A stretch of DNA of 64,000 nt from Streptomyces camelliae (GCF_027625935.1 NZ_CP115301.1:62001-126000), one strand, 5' to 3'. Numbered from the stretch's first letter, positions 50,248 to 59,335 are shown. Notes: generated from the letters alone by a model not told the origin. Program-made: numbers and translations.

Positions 50248-51036
50248 TTGAGAGCGTTTCGCGCCCTGGTCGGCACGGCTGTCCAGGAAGCCTTCATGTA
50301 TCGCGGCCGCTATGCCGTGAGCGTGCTCATCAGCCTGGTCCAGATGTCGGTCCTCTACTCCATCTGGCACGCCGTCCTGCGGCACCGGCAGAATCCGGCC
50401 GGCTACACCTGGCGGGAGATGCAGACCTATCTGCTGATGTCCTTCCTGCTCACTCTCGTGGTCTCGTTCGGCACCGAGGAGCGGGTCTCGACAAGCATCC
50501 GCGACGGCAGTGTGTCGATGGAGCTGCTGAAGCCGGTGCACTACATGACGCTGCGTCTGTCCGAACTGACCGCGGCGCTGTTCGTCGAGTTGCTGTCCGT
50601 GGGCCTGTGCCTGCTGGCGGCAGCCACGACCGTGGTCCGGGTGGTACCGCCCGAGGCCCGGATGCGAGGCGCCCTGGTCCTGTCCCTGGTCATGGCGGTG
50701 GCACTGAAGGGCGCCCTCGCGGTCGTCACCGGGATCCTGTGTTTCTGGACCACCAACGCGCTCGGCCTGCTGTGGTGCCGGCAGGCGGTGGCGCTGCTGC
50801 TCTCCGGTGCCATGCTCCCGCTGCAGATGCTCCCCCACTGGCTCCGGGACATGGCCTACGCGCTGCCCTTCCAGGGCTCTTTCCACACCCCGGTGGTGAT
50901 CTACTTCGGCCGGGCCGACGCCCGGCAGGCCGCCGCACTGATCGCACTACAAGTGCTGTGGCTCGGCGTGCTGTGGGGTGCGGCCGGCCTGCTGGTGCAC
51001 CGTGGATTCCGGCGGCTGGACACCTATGGCGGGTGA
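50248..51036 (+). CDS. ABC-2 exporter permease A, system 1
   Basis: A 262-aa membrane protein with six predicted spans, of the COG4587-like ABC-2 permease type. DGSVSMELLKPVHYMTLRLS is the family's cytoplasmic segment and LPFQGSFHTPVVIYFGRAD a later loop. It lies 18 bp after the ATPase gene. TTG 50248 is preferred with AGGGGAG six bases upstream; TTG 50242 is too close to it. It forms the channel with the next gene. Confidence 0.85.
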   Translation: MRAFRALVGTAVQEAFMYRGRYAVSVLISLVQMSVLYSIWHAVLRHRQNPAGYTWREMQTYLLMSFLLTLVVSFGTEERVSTSIRDGSVSMELLKPVHYMTLRLSELTAALFVELLSVGLCLLAAATTVVRVVPPEARMRGALVLSLVMAVALKGALAVVTGILCFWTTNALGLLWCRQAVALLLSGAMLPLQMLPHWLRDMAYALPFQGSFHTPVVIYFGRADARQAAALIALQVLWLGVLWGAAGLLVHRGFRRLDTYGG

Positions 51037-51826
51037 GCGCCGCGGGCACGCCATGCCGCACTTCGCGCTGCTGCTGACCCTTCAGTACCGGGCCAAGCTG
51101 GCATTCCGCGCCGATCTTGTCCTGCAGATCGTCGCGGCACTGCTGCGGCAGGGCATCTGGGTGGCCTTCATGCTGGTGCTGCTGCGGCGGGTACCGGCGA
51201 TCCACGGGTGGAGCACCTGGAAGATGATGCTCCTCTACGGCCTGGCAACCGCCCCGCTCGGCCTGAACGTCCTGCTGTTCAACGGCGTGTGGAAGCTGAC
51301 CGAACTCATCCGCAAGGGCGAACTCGACGCCCTGCTCCTGCGTCCCGTCGATACGGTGCTGCACCTGTTCACCCGTGACGTGAGTCTGCACGGGCTGGGT
51401 GACCTGGCCATCGGTGTCTTCTCGATAAGCCTGGCCGCCGGCCACCTGCCGCTTCCCTTCGGCATCTGGTCGCTGCCGCTGTCGATCGTCTTCATCCTGT
51501 CCGGCAGCCTGATGTACGGCTCCGTCAACCTGGCCTCGGCCTCACTCGCCTTCTGGTTCCGGGAGCTGCACAACATCCCCTTCCTCGTGCACCAGTTCAC
51601 CGACCTGGCCCGGTTCCCCCTGCACCTGTACCCTCGCGCGCTGTCCGCGCTCTTTTTCTTTCCGCTCCCCTTCGCTTTCGTCACCTTTCTCCCGGCCACC
51701 CTGCTCACGGACGGCGGCCCCGCCTGGGTCGTGCCGGCGGCGCCGGCCGCCGCCCTTGTCACCCACCTGCTGGCGAGGCTCGTCTTCCACTGCGGGCTGC
51801 GCCGATACGAGAGCGCCGGAAACTGA
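51026..51826 (+). CDS. ABC-2 exporter permease B, system 1
   Basis: A 266-aa six-span permease of the COG3694-like type. KGELDALLLRPVDTVLHLFT matches the same cytoplasmic segment as permease A (K/R-x-x-LDxLLLRPV). It overlaps permease A by 11 bp; ATG 51026 is chosen, with ATG 51053 as an alternative. Together with 49219 and 50248 it makes a complete exporter. Confidence 0.85.
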   Translation: MAGERRGHAMPHFALLLTLQYRAKLAFRADLVLQIVAALLRQGIWVAFMLVLLRRVPAIHGWSTWKMMLLYGLATAPLGLNVLLFNGVWKLTELIRKGELDALLLRPVDTVLHLFTRDVSLHGLGDLAIGVFSISLAAGHLPLPFGIWSLPLSIVFILSGSLMYGSVNLASASLAFWFRELHNIPFLVHQFTDLARFPLHLYPRALSALFFFPLPFAFVTFLPATLLTDGGPAWVVPAAPAAALVTHLLARLVFHCGLRRYESAGN

Positions 51827-51853
51827 TCACGTCCGAAGGGAGAGTCGTCCCGG

Positions 51854-54172
51854 ATGAAGTTCACCGACGGGTACTGGCTGCTGCGGGACGGGGTGGAGGC
51901 CTGCTACCCGGCCGACGCCTACCAGATCACCGCCGCATCCGACTCGCTGACCGTCCATGCCCCGGTACGGAGAATCGAGCGCAGAGGCGACCTGACGACG
52001 GGACCCGTCGTCACCGTCCGCTGTACCAGCCCGATGCCCGAGGTCATCGCGGTGGAGATCACTCACTTCGAGGGCGTCCTGGCGCGCGGACCACAACTTG
52101 CCCTGCGTCGCGCGGCGGCCGACGGTGTCGAGGTGTCGGTGGACGACGAGGCGGCGGTGCTCACCAGCGGATCGCTGGCGGTGCGCTTCTCACGCGGTGA
52201 TACCTGGCGTATGGATTTCCTGGCCGGCGGCCGGGTCCTGACCGGCAGCGGAGCGGGGGGTATGGCGGTCATCCAGGCCGACGGCCGCCCCTACGTGCGC
52301 GAACAACTCGACCTGGGTGTGGGCCACCAGGTCTACGGCCTGGGCGAGCGCTTCGGTCCGCTGGTCAGAAACGGCCAGACGGTCGACATCTGGAACGCCG
52401 ACGGCGGAACCTCCACCGAGCAGGCGTACAAGAACGTGCCGTTCTTCCTGACGGACGCCGGTTACGGAGTCTTCGTGCACCACAGCGGGAAGGTGTCCTT
52501 CGAGGTGGGTTCGGAGGCGGTGGCACGGACCCAGTTCAGCGTGGCGGGCCAGTCGCTGCGCTACTTCCTCATCCACGGACCCACGCCGAAAGAGATCCTG
52601 CGCCGCTACACGGCGCTCACCGGCCGCCCGGCACGGTTGCCAGCCTGGTCCTACGGCCTGTGGCTGTCGACGTCCTTCACCACCTCGTACGACGAGGACA
52701 CGGTCAGCTCCTTCATCGACGGCATGGCACAACGGAACCTGCCCCTGTCGGTGTTCCACTTCGACTGCTTCTGGATGCGGGAGTTCCACTGGTGCGACTT
52801 TACCTGGGATCCGCGGACCTTCCCCGACCCGCCGGGCATGCTGGCGCGTCTCAAGGCCCGCGGTCTGCGGATCTGCCTGTGGATCAACCCGTACATCGCG
52901 CAGCAGTCGGCGCTGTTCGCCGAGGGAAGAGACCACGGCTACCTGCTGCGCCGGCCCAATGGCGACGTGTGGCAGTGGGACAGATGGCAGCCCGGTCTGG
53001 CGGTGGTGGACTTCACCAACCCCGCCGCCCGCGCCTGGTTCGCCGCGAAACTCGACGCGCTCCTCGACATGGGAGTGGACTGTTTCAAGACGGACTTCGG
53101 AGAACGCATCCCGCTGGATGTGGTCTACCACGACGGCTCCGACCCCGAGCGCATGCACAACCACTATGCCTACCTGTACAACCAGGTCGTGTTCGACCTC
53201 CTGGAAACACGCCGGGGCCGGGGGGAAGCCGTGCTGTTCGCTCGCGCGGCCACGGCCGGCACCCAGTGTTTCCCGGTGCACTGGAGCGGCGATTGCGAGG
53301 CCACCTTCGACGGGATGGCCCAGAGCCTGCGGGGCGGGCTGTCCCTGGGACTGTCCGGATTCGGCTACTGGAGCCACGACATCGGGGGTTTCATCGGCCG
53401 TCCCGAAGCGGCTGTCTTCAAACGGTGGATCGCGTTCGGTCTGCTCTCCTCACACAGCCGTCTGCACGGCGGATGGTCCTACAGGGTCCCCTGGGCGTTC
53501 GACGAGGAGTCCGTGGACGTGCTGCGCGCCTTCACCCGGCTGAAGATGACGCTCATGCCCTACCTCGCCCGTGTCGCGGAGGAAGCGCACACGGACGGCC
53601 TGCCGATGATGCGGCCGATGATGCTGGAGTTCCCCGACGACCCGGCCTGCGCGCACCTGGACACGCAGTACATGCTGGGTGACTCGCTCCTCGTCGCTCC
53701 GGTCTTCACGGCCGACGGAGACGTCCGTTACTACGTGCCCGAGGGCCGCTGGACCAGCCTGCTGACCGGCACGACGGTCACCGGCCCCCGCTGGGTCGGC
53801 GAGCGGCACGGCTTCGACAGCCTGCCGGTGCTGGTCAGGCCCGGTTCGGTGATCCCGGTAGGAGCCGTGGACGACCGGCCCGACTACGACTACGCCGCCG
53901 GCGTCGTGCTGCGGGTCTACCCGTCGCCCGGGGCGAAGCACGTGATCACGCGGATCGTGACACCCCAGGGGGAGCCGGCCGCGGTCTTCACCGTGGACCG
54001 GCATGAGGGCCTGACACGCGTCACGGCCAGCCGGCCGGTGCCGGAGTGGTCCGTGCTGCTGGTGGGTGAGCCGGCCCCCGCCTCGGTACGGGGTGCCGTG
54101 CCCGAAGACGTGACGGACGGAGTCCTGCTGCGGTCCCTGCCCGGCGAGCTCACGATGGAGGCCCGGCAGTGA
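51854..54172 (+). CDS. GH31 alpha-xylosidase (YicI-like)
   Basis: A 772-aa glycoside hydrolase family 31 enzyme, the same length as E. coli YicI. The nucleophile is Asp414 in CFKTDFGERIP and the acid/base is Asp480 in WSGDCEATF (YicI: 416 and 482). N-terminal beta-sandwich, TIM barrel (FHFDCFWMREFHWCDFTWDP) and C-terminal beta domains are all present. It removes alpha-xylosyl (or alpha-glucosyl) groups. There is no signal peptide, so it acts inside the cell. It lies 27 bp after an exporter permease and before a second exporter, an odd place for a sugar-catabolic gene. It could trim a glycosylated intermediate or reactivate an imported glycoside. The start is ATG 51854 after GAAGGGAGAG. Confidence 0.9.
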   Translation: MKFTDGYWLLRDGVEACYPADAYQITAASDSLTVHAPVRRIERRGDLTTGPVVTVRCTSPMPEVIAVEITHFEGVLARGPQLALRRAAADGVEVSVDDEAAVLTSGSLAVRFSRGDTWRMDFLAGGRVLTGSGAGGMAVIQADGRPYVREQLDLGVGHQVYGLGERFGPLVRNGQTVDIWNADGGTSTEQAYKNVPFFLTDAGYGVFVHHSGKVSFEVGSEAVARTQFSVAGQSLRYFLIHGPTPKEILRRYTALTGRPARLPAWSYGLWLSTSFTTSYDEDTVSSFIDGMAQRNLPLSVFHFDCFWMREFHWCDFTWDPRTFPDPPGMLARLKARGLRICLWINPYIAQQSALFAEGRDHGYLLRRPNGDVWQWDRWQPGLAVVDFTNPAARAWFAAKLDALLDMGVDCFKTDFGERIPLDVVYHDGSDPERMHNHYAYLYNQVVFDLLETRRGRGEAVLFARAATAGTQCFPVHWSGDCEATFDGMAQSLRGGLSLGLSGFGYWSHDIGGFIGRPEAAVFKRWIAFGLLSSHSRLHGGWSYRVPWAFDEESVDVLRAFTRLKMTLMPYLARVAEEAHTDGLPMMRPMMLEFPDDPACAHLDTQYMLGDSLLVAPVFTADGDVRYYVPEGRWTSLLTGTTVTGPRWVGERHGFDSLPVLVRPGSVIPVGAVDDRPDYDYAAGVVLRVYPSPGAKHVITRIVTPQGEPAAVFTVDRHEGLTRVTASRPVPEWSVLLVGEPAPASVRGAVPEDVTDGVLLRSLPGELTMEARQ

Positions 54173-54393
54173 CGAGGAACCGCCCGCCTCGGACGGTGAC
54201 CGGAGGGGAGAGAGCGGACAACGCCGGGACACCGGGGCCCGGTTGAGGGCGGATTCCGGACAATGCGGCCGGTACCGATTGAGGAGCGCCCCGGCATGGT
54301 TCTAGGGTCGGCGTGTTCCCCCGGCTGCCGTCCGGCAGGCGGTGCGCGCCCTGCCGTCTCCTTCTTTCGCCCGATGGCCGCAAGAGGTGCCCA

Positions 54394-55368
54394 TTGCAGG
54401 ACTCCGGTGCAAGCCCCGCCATTGCCGTGGACGATCTCACCCGTACCTTCAAGGGCCCCCAAGGCCGTGTGAAGCGTGCGGTCGACGGACTGTCGCTACG
54501 GGTGGAGCGAGGCGAGATGGTGGGACTCCTCGGACCCAACGGAGCCGGCAAGACCAGCACCGTCAAGATACTCATGACCGTGCTCCTGCCGACCTCCGGC
54601 CGTGCCCGCATTCTCGGTCATGACGTGGTTGCCCGGGCGCAGACCGTACGCCGGCTCACCGGAGTCATCCTGGGCGGCGACCTCGGCCTGTACACGCGGC
54701 TGTCAGCCCGGGACAACCTGCTGCTCTTCGCGGACCTGTACGGCATCCCGTACCGGCAACAGAAACGCCGGGTACCCGAACTGCTCGACATGGTCGGCCT
54801 GCTCGGCCAGGAGCGCAAGCGGGTCGAATCCTACTCGCGCGGCATGAAGCAGCGGCTGCACATCGCCCGAGGGCTGCTGCACGACCCGGAGGTGGTCATC
54901 TTGGACGAGCCGAGCAACGGCATCGACCCGGTAGGGGCCCGCGAACTGCGCACCCTCGTACGGGAACAGGTGCGACAGGGCCGGACGGTGCTGCTCACCA
55001 CCCACTACATGTTCGAGGCCGACGAACTGTGCGACCGCGTCGCGGTCCTGCACAACGGCCGGAAGATAGCCGAGGGCACCCCCGAGTCGCTGAAGAAGCA
55101 GACCGACGGCCAGGTCGTGCTGACCGTGCACGTCAACGGCGCCGGCGAGGAGCACGCGGCCCGGTTGCGGGCACTGCCCGGCATCCATTCGGTGAGCCTG
55201 TCGAACCGCGACGCGGGCCAGGTGCTCGACGTCCACAGCGGGCAGGAGACGGACGTGACAGCCGCCGTACTGGCCGAACTGCGGGGGCTTGCCGTCCTGC
55301 AGGTCTTCAAACGCGAACCCACCCTGGAGGACGCCTACGTCTCCCTCATCTCGGGTGCCGCGAAGTGA
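54394..55368 (+). CDS. ABC-2 exporter ATPase, system 2
   Basis: A 324-aa DrrA/NodI-type ATPase: Walker A GPNGAGKTS, signature YSRGMKQRL, Walker B VVILDEPSNGID, switch His in LTTHYMFEADE. TTG 54394 is chosen, with AAGAGGTG upstream and the domain starting immediately after (PAIAVDDLTRTF). The frame is open further upstream without a start site. Its stop overlaps the next gene's GTG. It is a different subfamily from the system 1 ATPase, so the two exporters are not simple duplicates. Confidence 0.88.
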   Translation: MQDSGASPAIAVDDLTRTFKGPQGRVKRAVDGLSLRVERGEMVGLLGPNGAGKTSTVKILMTVLLPTSGRARILGHDVVARAQTVRRLTGVILGGDLGLYTRLSARDNLLLFADLYGIPYRQQKRRVPELLDMVGLLGQERKRVESYSRGMKQRLHIARGLLHDPEVVILDEPSNGIDPVGARELRTLVREQVRQGRTVLLTTHYMFEADELCDRVAVLHNGRKIAEGTPESLKKQTDGQVVLTVHVNGAGEEHAARLRALPGIHSVSLSNRDAGQVLDVHSGQETDVTAAVLAELRGLAVLQVFKREPTLEDAYVSLISGAAK

Positions 55369-56168
55369 CGGGGCCGCGCGGGTTGGCCGACCCGCGGGCC
55401 ACCGCGGGTTACCTGGTCCGTGCCTGGCGGATGGAGCTGCGCCAGCTGCTGCGCACCCGCCTGTACCTCTTCGTCGCCGTCTTCCTGCCGCTCATCTGTG
55501 CCTCGCTGGCGTTCTACATGCTCGGTGACTCCGACCGGGACGTCGCCCCCGTCTCGGTGGCCCTGAGCGCGGGCATGATGGGCATGTGGTCCTCCACGCT
55601 GCTCGGCTCCGGCAACGCCATCAACCGGCTGCGCTGGATGCAGGTCCTCGAACCCCTGGTCGCCAGCCCCCGCTCCACGTTCCTCATCACCGTGCCGTTC
55701 GCCCTCGCCACCGCCTCCCTGGGCCTGTACGGGCTCGGAGCCACCCTGCTGTGGAGCGCGCTGCTGTTCGGCATGCCGCTGCACCTGGCTCACCCGGCAC
55801 TGTTCCTCGTGGCGCTGCCGGCCACCGTCGCGGCAGTGGGGATGCTCGGCCTGCTGCTGTCCTCGGCGTTCATCCTGTATCCCACCGCCCAGTCGCTCGC
55901 CAACTTCTTCGAGTACCCGGTGTGGATGCTCAGCGGCATGCTCGTCCCCGTCTCCGCCCTGCCCGGACCGGCGCGCACCGTGTCCTGGGTGCTGTCGCCC
56001 ACCTGGGGAGTGAAGGCCTTGCAGGGGGCGGCGCTCGGAGGCGGCGGGGTCGGCCGGGCCCTGGGGATGTGCGCCCTCCTCGCCGCCGGCTATGCCGCGC
56101 TCACGCTGCTGCTGCAGAGGAGGTTCGAGTGGCTGGCACGCTCCAGCGGAACGCTGGCGCTGCAGTGA
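55365..56168 (+). CDS. ABC-2 exporter permease A, system 2
   Basis: A 267-aa six-span membrane protein. RAWRMELRQLLRTRLYLFVA starts the first helix; RLRWMQVLEPLVASPRSTFL is the coupling segment and FFEYPVWMLSGMLVPVSALP the conserved ABC-2 motif. GTG 55365 overlaps the ATPase stop as GTGA, so translation is coupled. It forms the pore with the following permease. Confidence 0.85.
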   Translation: MTGPRGLADPRATAGYLVRAWRMELRQLLRTRLYLFVAVFLPLICASLAFYMLGDSDRDVAPVSVALSAGMMGMWSSTLLGSGNAINRLRWMQVLEPLVASPRSTFLITVPFALATASLGLYGLGATLLWSALLFGMPLHLAHPALFLVALPATVAAVGMLGLLLSSAFILYPTAQSLANFFEYPVWMLSGMLVPVSALPGPARTVSWVLSPTWGVKALQGAALGGGGVGRALGMCALLAAGYAALTLLLQRRFEWLARSSGTLALQ

Positions 56169-56941
56169 CCCTGCGCCTGTTCTTCGTCGCGGGCTGGCGC
56201 TCGCATCTTGCCCTGTTCCGCTGGCTGCGGCCCTCCGCGTTCCTTCCCACCGTGCTCGGCGTGCCGTTGGTGCAGCTGGTGTGGTTCGCCCATCTGGGCC
56301 GCTATCTGGGCACCCGCCCGGTCTCCTACTACGTGGTGGGCAACGCGCTGATCGGCTGCTCGATGGCCGGTCTGTTCGCACCGTCGATGTCGATCCAGGG
56401 CGAACGCTTCAGCGGCACCCTCAGTGCGGTCCTGGCCACTCCGGCCCACCGTGCGGTGATGTTCGGCGGCCGCATCGTACCGGCCGTCCTCTTCGGCGCG
56501 CTCACCTCGTCAGTCATGCTGGGCTTCGGCATGGTCGTGGGATGGGCGGCCATCCCCCTTGCCGCCCTGCCGCAGCTGGCAGCCGCCGTGCTGGTGACCG
56601 CCCTGTCGTGCAGCGCTTTCGGCCTGATCATCGGGGCTGTCGGGCTGCGCACCCGGGAGGCGACCCTCGTGTCCAACATGGTGCTGTACACGATGCTGCT
56701 GCTGTGCGGGGTGAACGTCCCCGTCGCTGCGCTGCCCGGATGGCTCGCCGTGATCGGCACGGCGATGCCGATGACGCAGGGCATCGAGGCGGCCCGGCGG
56801 GCGCTGTCGGGGGACGGTGGCGTGGCGGCCCTGCTCGGCTGGGAACTGCTGAAGGCCGCCGTCTTCGTGCTGGTCGGCCTGCTCATGCTGCGGGTGCTGG
56901 AACGGATGAGCCTGGCCGCCGCGGTCCTCGACGACGCGTGA
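56165..56941 (+). CDS. ABC-2 exporter permease B, system 2
   Basis: A 258-aa six-span permease. RFSGTLSAVLATPAHRAVMF is the coupling segment and LLLCGVNVPVAALPGWL the ABC-2 motif. GTG 56165 overlaps the preceding stop as GTGA. This closes the second exporter and the rightward transport block; the FMN riboswitch and ribB follow ~160 bp later. Confidence 0.85.
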   Translation: MTLRLFFVAGWRSHLALFRWLRPSAFLPTVLGVPLVQLVWFAHLGRYLGTRPVSYYVVGNALIGCSMAGLFAPSMSIQGERFSGTLSAVLATPAHRAVMFGGRIVPAVLFGALTSSVMLGFGMVVGWAAIPLAALPQLAAAVLVTALSCSAFGLIIGAVGLRTREATLVSNMVLYTMLLLCGVNVPVAALPGWLAVIGTAMPMTQGIEAARRALSGDGGVAALLGWELLKAAVFVLVGLLMLRVLERMSLAAAVLDDA

Positions 56942-57103
56942 GGCAGACACGGCACGCACTCCTCGCCGACGCCGGGTCGCGCACCCGACCGCCCCGACAC
57001 CTGATCGGCCGAGACACGGCGTTTGGCTGCCCGGCCCGTGGGGGACCTCTGGCGGGGCAGTGACGGCTATGGCAGCATGTTGGCTGCCTGACTATCACCC
57101 ATA

Positions 57104-57231
57104 CAACGCAAGCGGGGTTCGGTGAAATTCCGAACCGGCGGTGAAAGCCCGCGACCCGGTCGAAGCCATCGACCGGTTGACCCGATGGAATTTCGGGGCC
57201 GACGGTCAAAGTCCGGAAGGGAGTTTGCGTG
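57104..57231 (+). promoter_or_regulatory. FMN riboswitch (RFN element) controlling ribB
   Basis: The aptamer is plain: P1 arms ACGCAA (57106-57111) and TTGCGT (57225-57230) enclose AAATTCCGAACCGGCGGTG (57125-57143), AAAGCCCGCGA, and CCGACGGTCAAAGTCCGGA (57199-57217), all conserved RFN boxes. The expression platform is also visible: CTCCCC-CCGACG (57257-57268) is complementary to CGTCGG-aa-GGGGAG (57321-57334), a 12-bp stem that hides the ribB Shine-Dalgarno. This suggests translational repression when FMN binds. Confidence 0.95.
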
Positions 57232-57339
57232 TAGTGGCATTCTGGCGCCGATCGGGCTCCCCCCGACGCGCCGTGCGGTGTCGCGCTCTTCCGCCTGGAC
57301 CTCGCTTTCGTGCAGGGCCACGTCGGAAGGGGAGAAAGG

Positions 57340-58008
57340 ATGTTCCCACTCGACACCGTCGAGGAAGCCATCGGCACTGTGCGGGCCGGAAAGCCGGTCG
57401 TGGTGGCCGATGACGCGAACCGGGAGAACGAGGGCGACCTGGTCTTTGCCGCAGAGCACGCGACTCCGGAACTGCTGGCCTTCATGGTGCGCCACACCTC
57501 CGGATTCATCTGTGCGCCGCTGACTTCGGAGAACTGTGATCGTCTTGAACTGCCGCCGATGCACCCCGTGAACCAGGACCGGCGTGGGACGGCCTACACC
57601 GTGACCGTCGACGCCCGCGAGGGCGTCACCACCGGTATCTCCGCGGCCGACCGCGCCCGCACGATCCGGCTGCTCGCTGATCCGGACACCTCTGCCGCGG
57701 ACCTGTGCCGGCCGGGCCATGTCGTCCCGTTGCGCGGTGTCCCGGGCGGGGTGCTGCGCCGTACGGGACACACCGAGGCGACCCTCGACCTCGTACGGCT
57801 GGCCGGTTGCCGCCCTGCGGGCGTGCTGTGCGAGCTGGTCAACGACGATGGAACCATGAAGCGCCTGCCCGATCTGCGCCGCTTCGCCGACGAGTTCGGC
57901 CTTTGCCTGATCAGCGTCGCGCAGCTGGTCGAGTACCGGCTCAGGACCGGCGACACCCACGGTGCCCTCCCGCACCGTGCCGGTACGGCGATCGGCGTCG
58001 CCGGGTGA
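57340..58008 (+). CDS. ribB: 3,4-Dihydroxy-2-butanone-4-phosphate synthase
   Basis: A 222-aa single-domain Rib[17 protein letters not shown] is the acidic metal/substrate loop, [51 protein letters not shown] and [10 protein letters not shown] complete the family motifs. It converts ribulose 5-phosphate to the four-carbon precursor of riboflavin. The start is ATG 57340 behind GGGGAGAAAGG, the site masked by the riboswitch stem. It lacks the fused RibA domain common in Streptomyces; ribA stands alone at 42953. Confidence 0.94.
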   Translation: MFPLDTVEEAIGTVRAGKPVVVADDANRENEGDLVFAAEHATPELLAFMVRHTSGFICAPLTSENCDRLELPPMHPVNQDRRGTAYTVTVDAREGVTTGISAADRARTIRLLADPDTSAADLCRPGHVVPLRGVPGGVLRRTGHTEATLDLVRLAGCRPAGVLCELVNDDGTMKRLPDLRRFADEFGLCLISVAQLVEYRLRTGDTHGALPHRAGTAIGVAG

Positions 58009-58177
58009 GCACCCCGCCGTCCGGCGGCCCTGACGCAACACCTCTGTTCGATCCAGCCGTCTGCCGCATCGGAGGCACCGTGCAGGTACGTCAGCGGGCT
58101 CCGCGCGGTGTCCGTGGGGCGCAACGAGGCACGTCCGCTGCTGTCCTCCGCCGTTCTGCAGGTCGGTCTTCCACTCA

Positions 58178-58483
58178 CTGCTCAGGCCGACGTACGGCTA
58201 CTGGATCGACACCGATCCGCACCTGGCACTGCGCCGGCGGGAGACGACCGGGGAAGTCACCGTCCCGTTCGAGAGCTACGGACTGGCAGGGCAGAACGGA
58301 GACACCTCGTTCCTGGCGATGCAGCAGGACTGCCGGCCGGCCTTTCAGCAGGCCTCACAGGAATGGGGATGGCGGCGAGTCACCCTCGACGACCTGCCGA
58401 AAGAGGAGAACATCACACGAGCCATGCGACTGATCGAACAGGACGCTCTCGGGAATTCCGGACGCAGACAGCCGGCTCGGTGA
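58178..58483 (+). pseudogene. Degenerate open frame after ribB
   Basis: One frame reads HSLLRPTYGYWIDTDPHLAL, then FESYGLAGQNGDTSFLAMQQ and RVTLDDLPKEENITRAMRLI to a TGA at 58483. Composition looks protein-like, but there is no start codon or ribosome site; an overlapping frame upstream (RNEARPLLSSAVLQVGLPLT) may be its shifted N-terminal part. I do not recognise a family. The rest of 58009-58667 holds nothing I can support. Confidence 0.35.
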
Positions 58484-58667
58484 ACCCGGCACAAGATCCG
58501 GCACCGGTTCCGCAGGAACTTGGCCGGTCACGTCCGATGGAGACAGCCGGGCCACTGGGATGATCCCGCCTTCGGTAACGCTTCGGGTCACTTGAAAGGC
58601 AGCTGACGAGAGGCTGGGCACACGTGTCGAAGGCGCACTTACCGACAACGCTTGCGGCGGCCGCTTC

Positions 58668-59210
58668 ATGCTGAGCGGATACAACACCGACAGCAGAGGG
58701 CTGGCCTGGCTGCACCCCTGTCTGGCTGACGAGCGCGCGGAGTTCGCGGTGACGTTCAATCCGCTGCGTGACTCCTTCCCCAACGCCCCGGAGGAGGTCT
58801 ACGCCCGGCTGCGCGACGGCAGCCCAGTGCACTACAGCAGATTGCTGGACTGCTGGGTCGTCACACGGTACGAGGACGTCGATCACCTACTGCGCGAGGA
58901 CGGTGTCTTTCGCAGCGATCCGCGCTCGGCCACACAGGATCTCATCGACCCGTACACCATGCTCGACCCGGACCGCCCGTCACTGTTCATGCTCGACCCG
59001 CCCGGCCACACACGGTTGCGCACAGCAGTACGAGGTGCGTTCGGCCCGCAGGCGATGCGGCGGCTGACGCCCCGTCTCAAGGGCGGCCCTCGCCCGGCTC
59101 GCGGAGAGCTTCGAGGCCCGGTGGCCATGGTGACCGTCGATGCCACTCAGGACGAGGCCGTGGTGACCTGGCACATCCTGACCTCCCTGCCGGCCGGCCG
59201 GCAGGCGTAG
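58668..59210 (+). pseudogene. Cytochrome P450, N-terminal fragment
   Basis: The translation FNPLRDSFPNAPEEVYARLR, WVVTRYEDVDHLLREDGVFR and LFMLDPPGHTRLRTAVRGAF is the first ~130 residues of a bacterial CYP. Near 59085 the homology moves to another frame (ALARLAESFEARW), which stops within a few codons. The I-helix, ExxR and haem-binding Cys are all absent. It is a dead fragment that separates the flavin-type locus from the radical-SAM operon. Confidence 0.82.
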
Positions 59211-59305
59211 GGGCCGGCGAAAGCGCCCGGCCGGCACCGGTCGTGGCAGCGGCGGCCAATTGGCCTGAACGTGACGGGTCGCCACACCACGGGAGAGCCT
59301 GCGGG

Positions 59306-59335
59306 TTGACATAAAAGATGAGCCGATCCTAGGGT
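59306..59335 (+). promoter_or_regulatory. Sigma70-like promoter of the radical-SAM operon
   Basis: TTGACA (59306-59311) and TAGGGT (59330-59335) are 18 bp apart in an AT-rich stretch 118 bp before the first radical-SAM gene. Confidence 0.6.

Noticed and set aside
49162..50886. Leftward 574-codon frame opposite the exporter ATPase and permease
   Set aside because: Gln/Arg/Gly-rich shadow without motifs; the opposite strand has Walker A, signature and Walker B.
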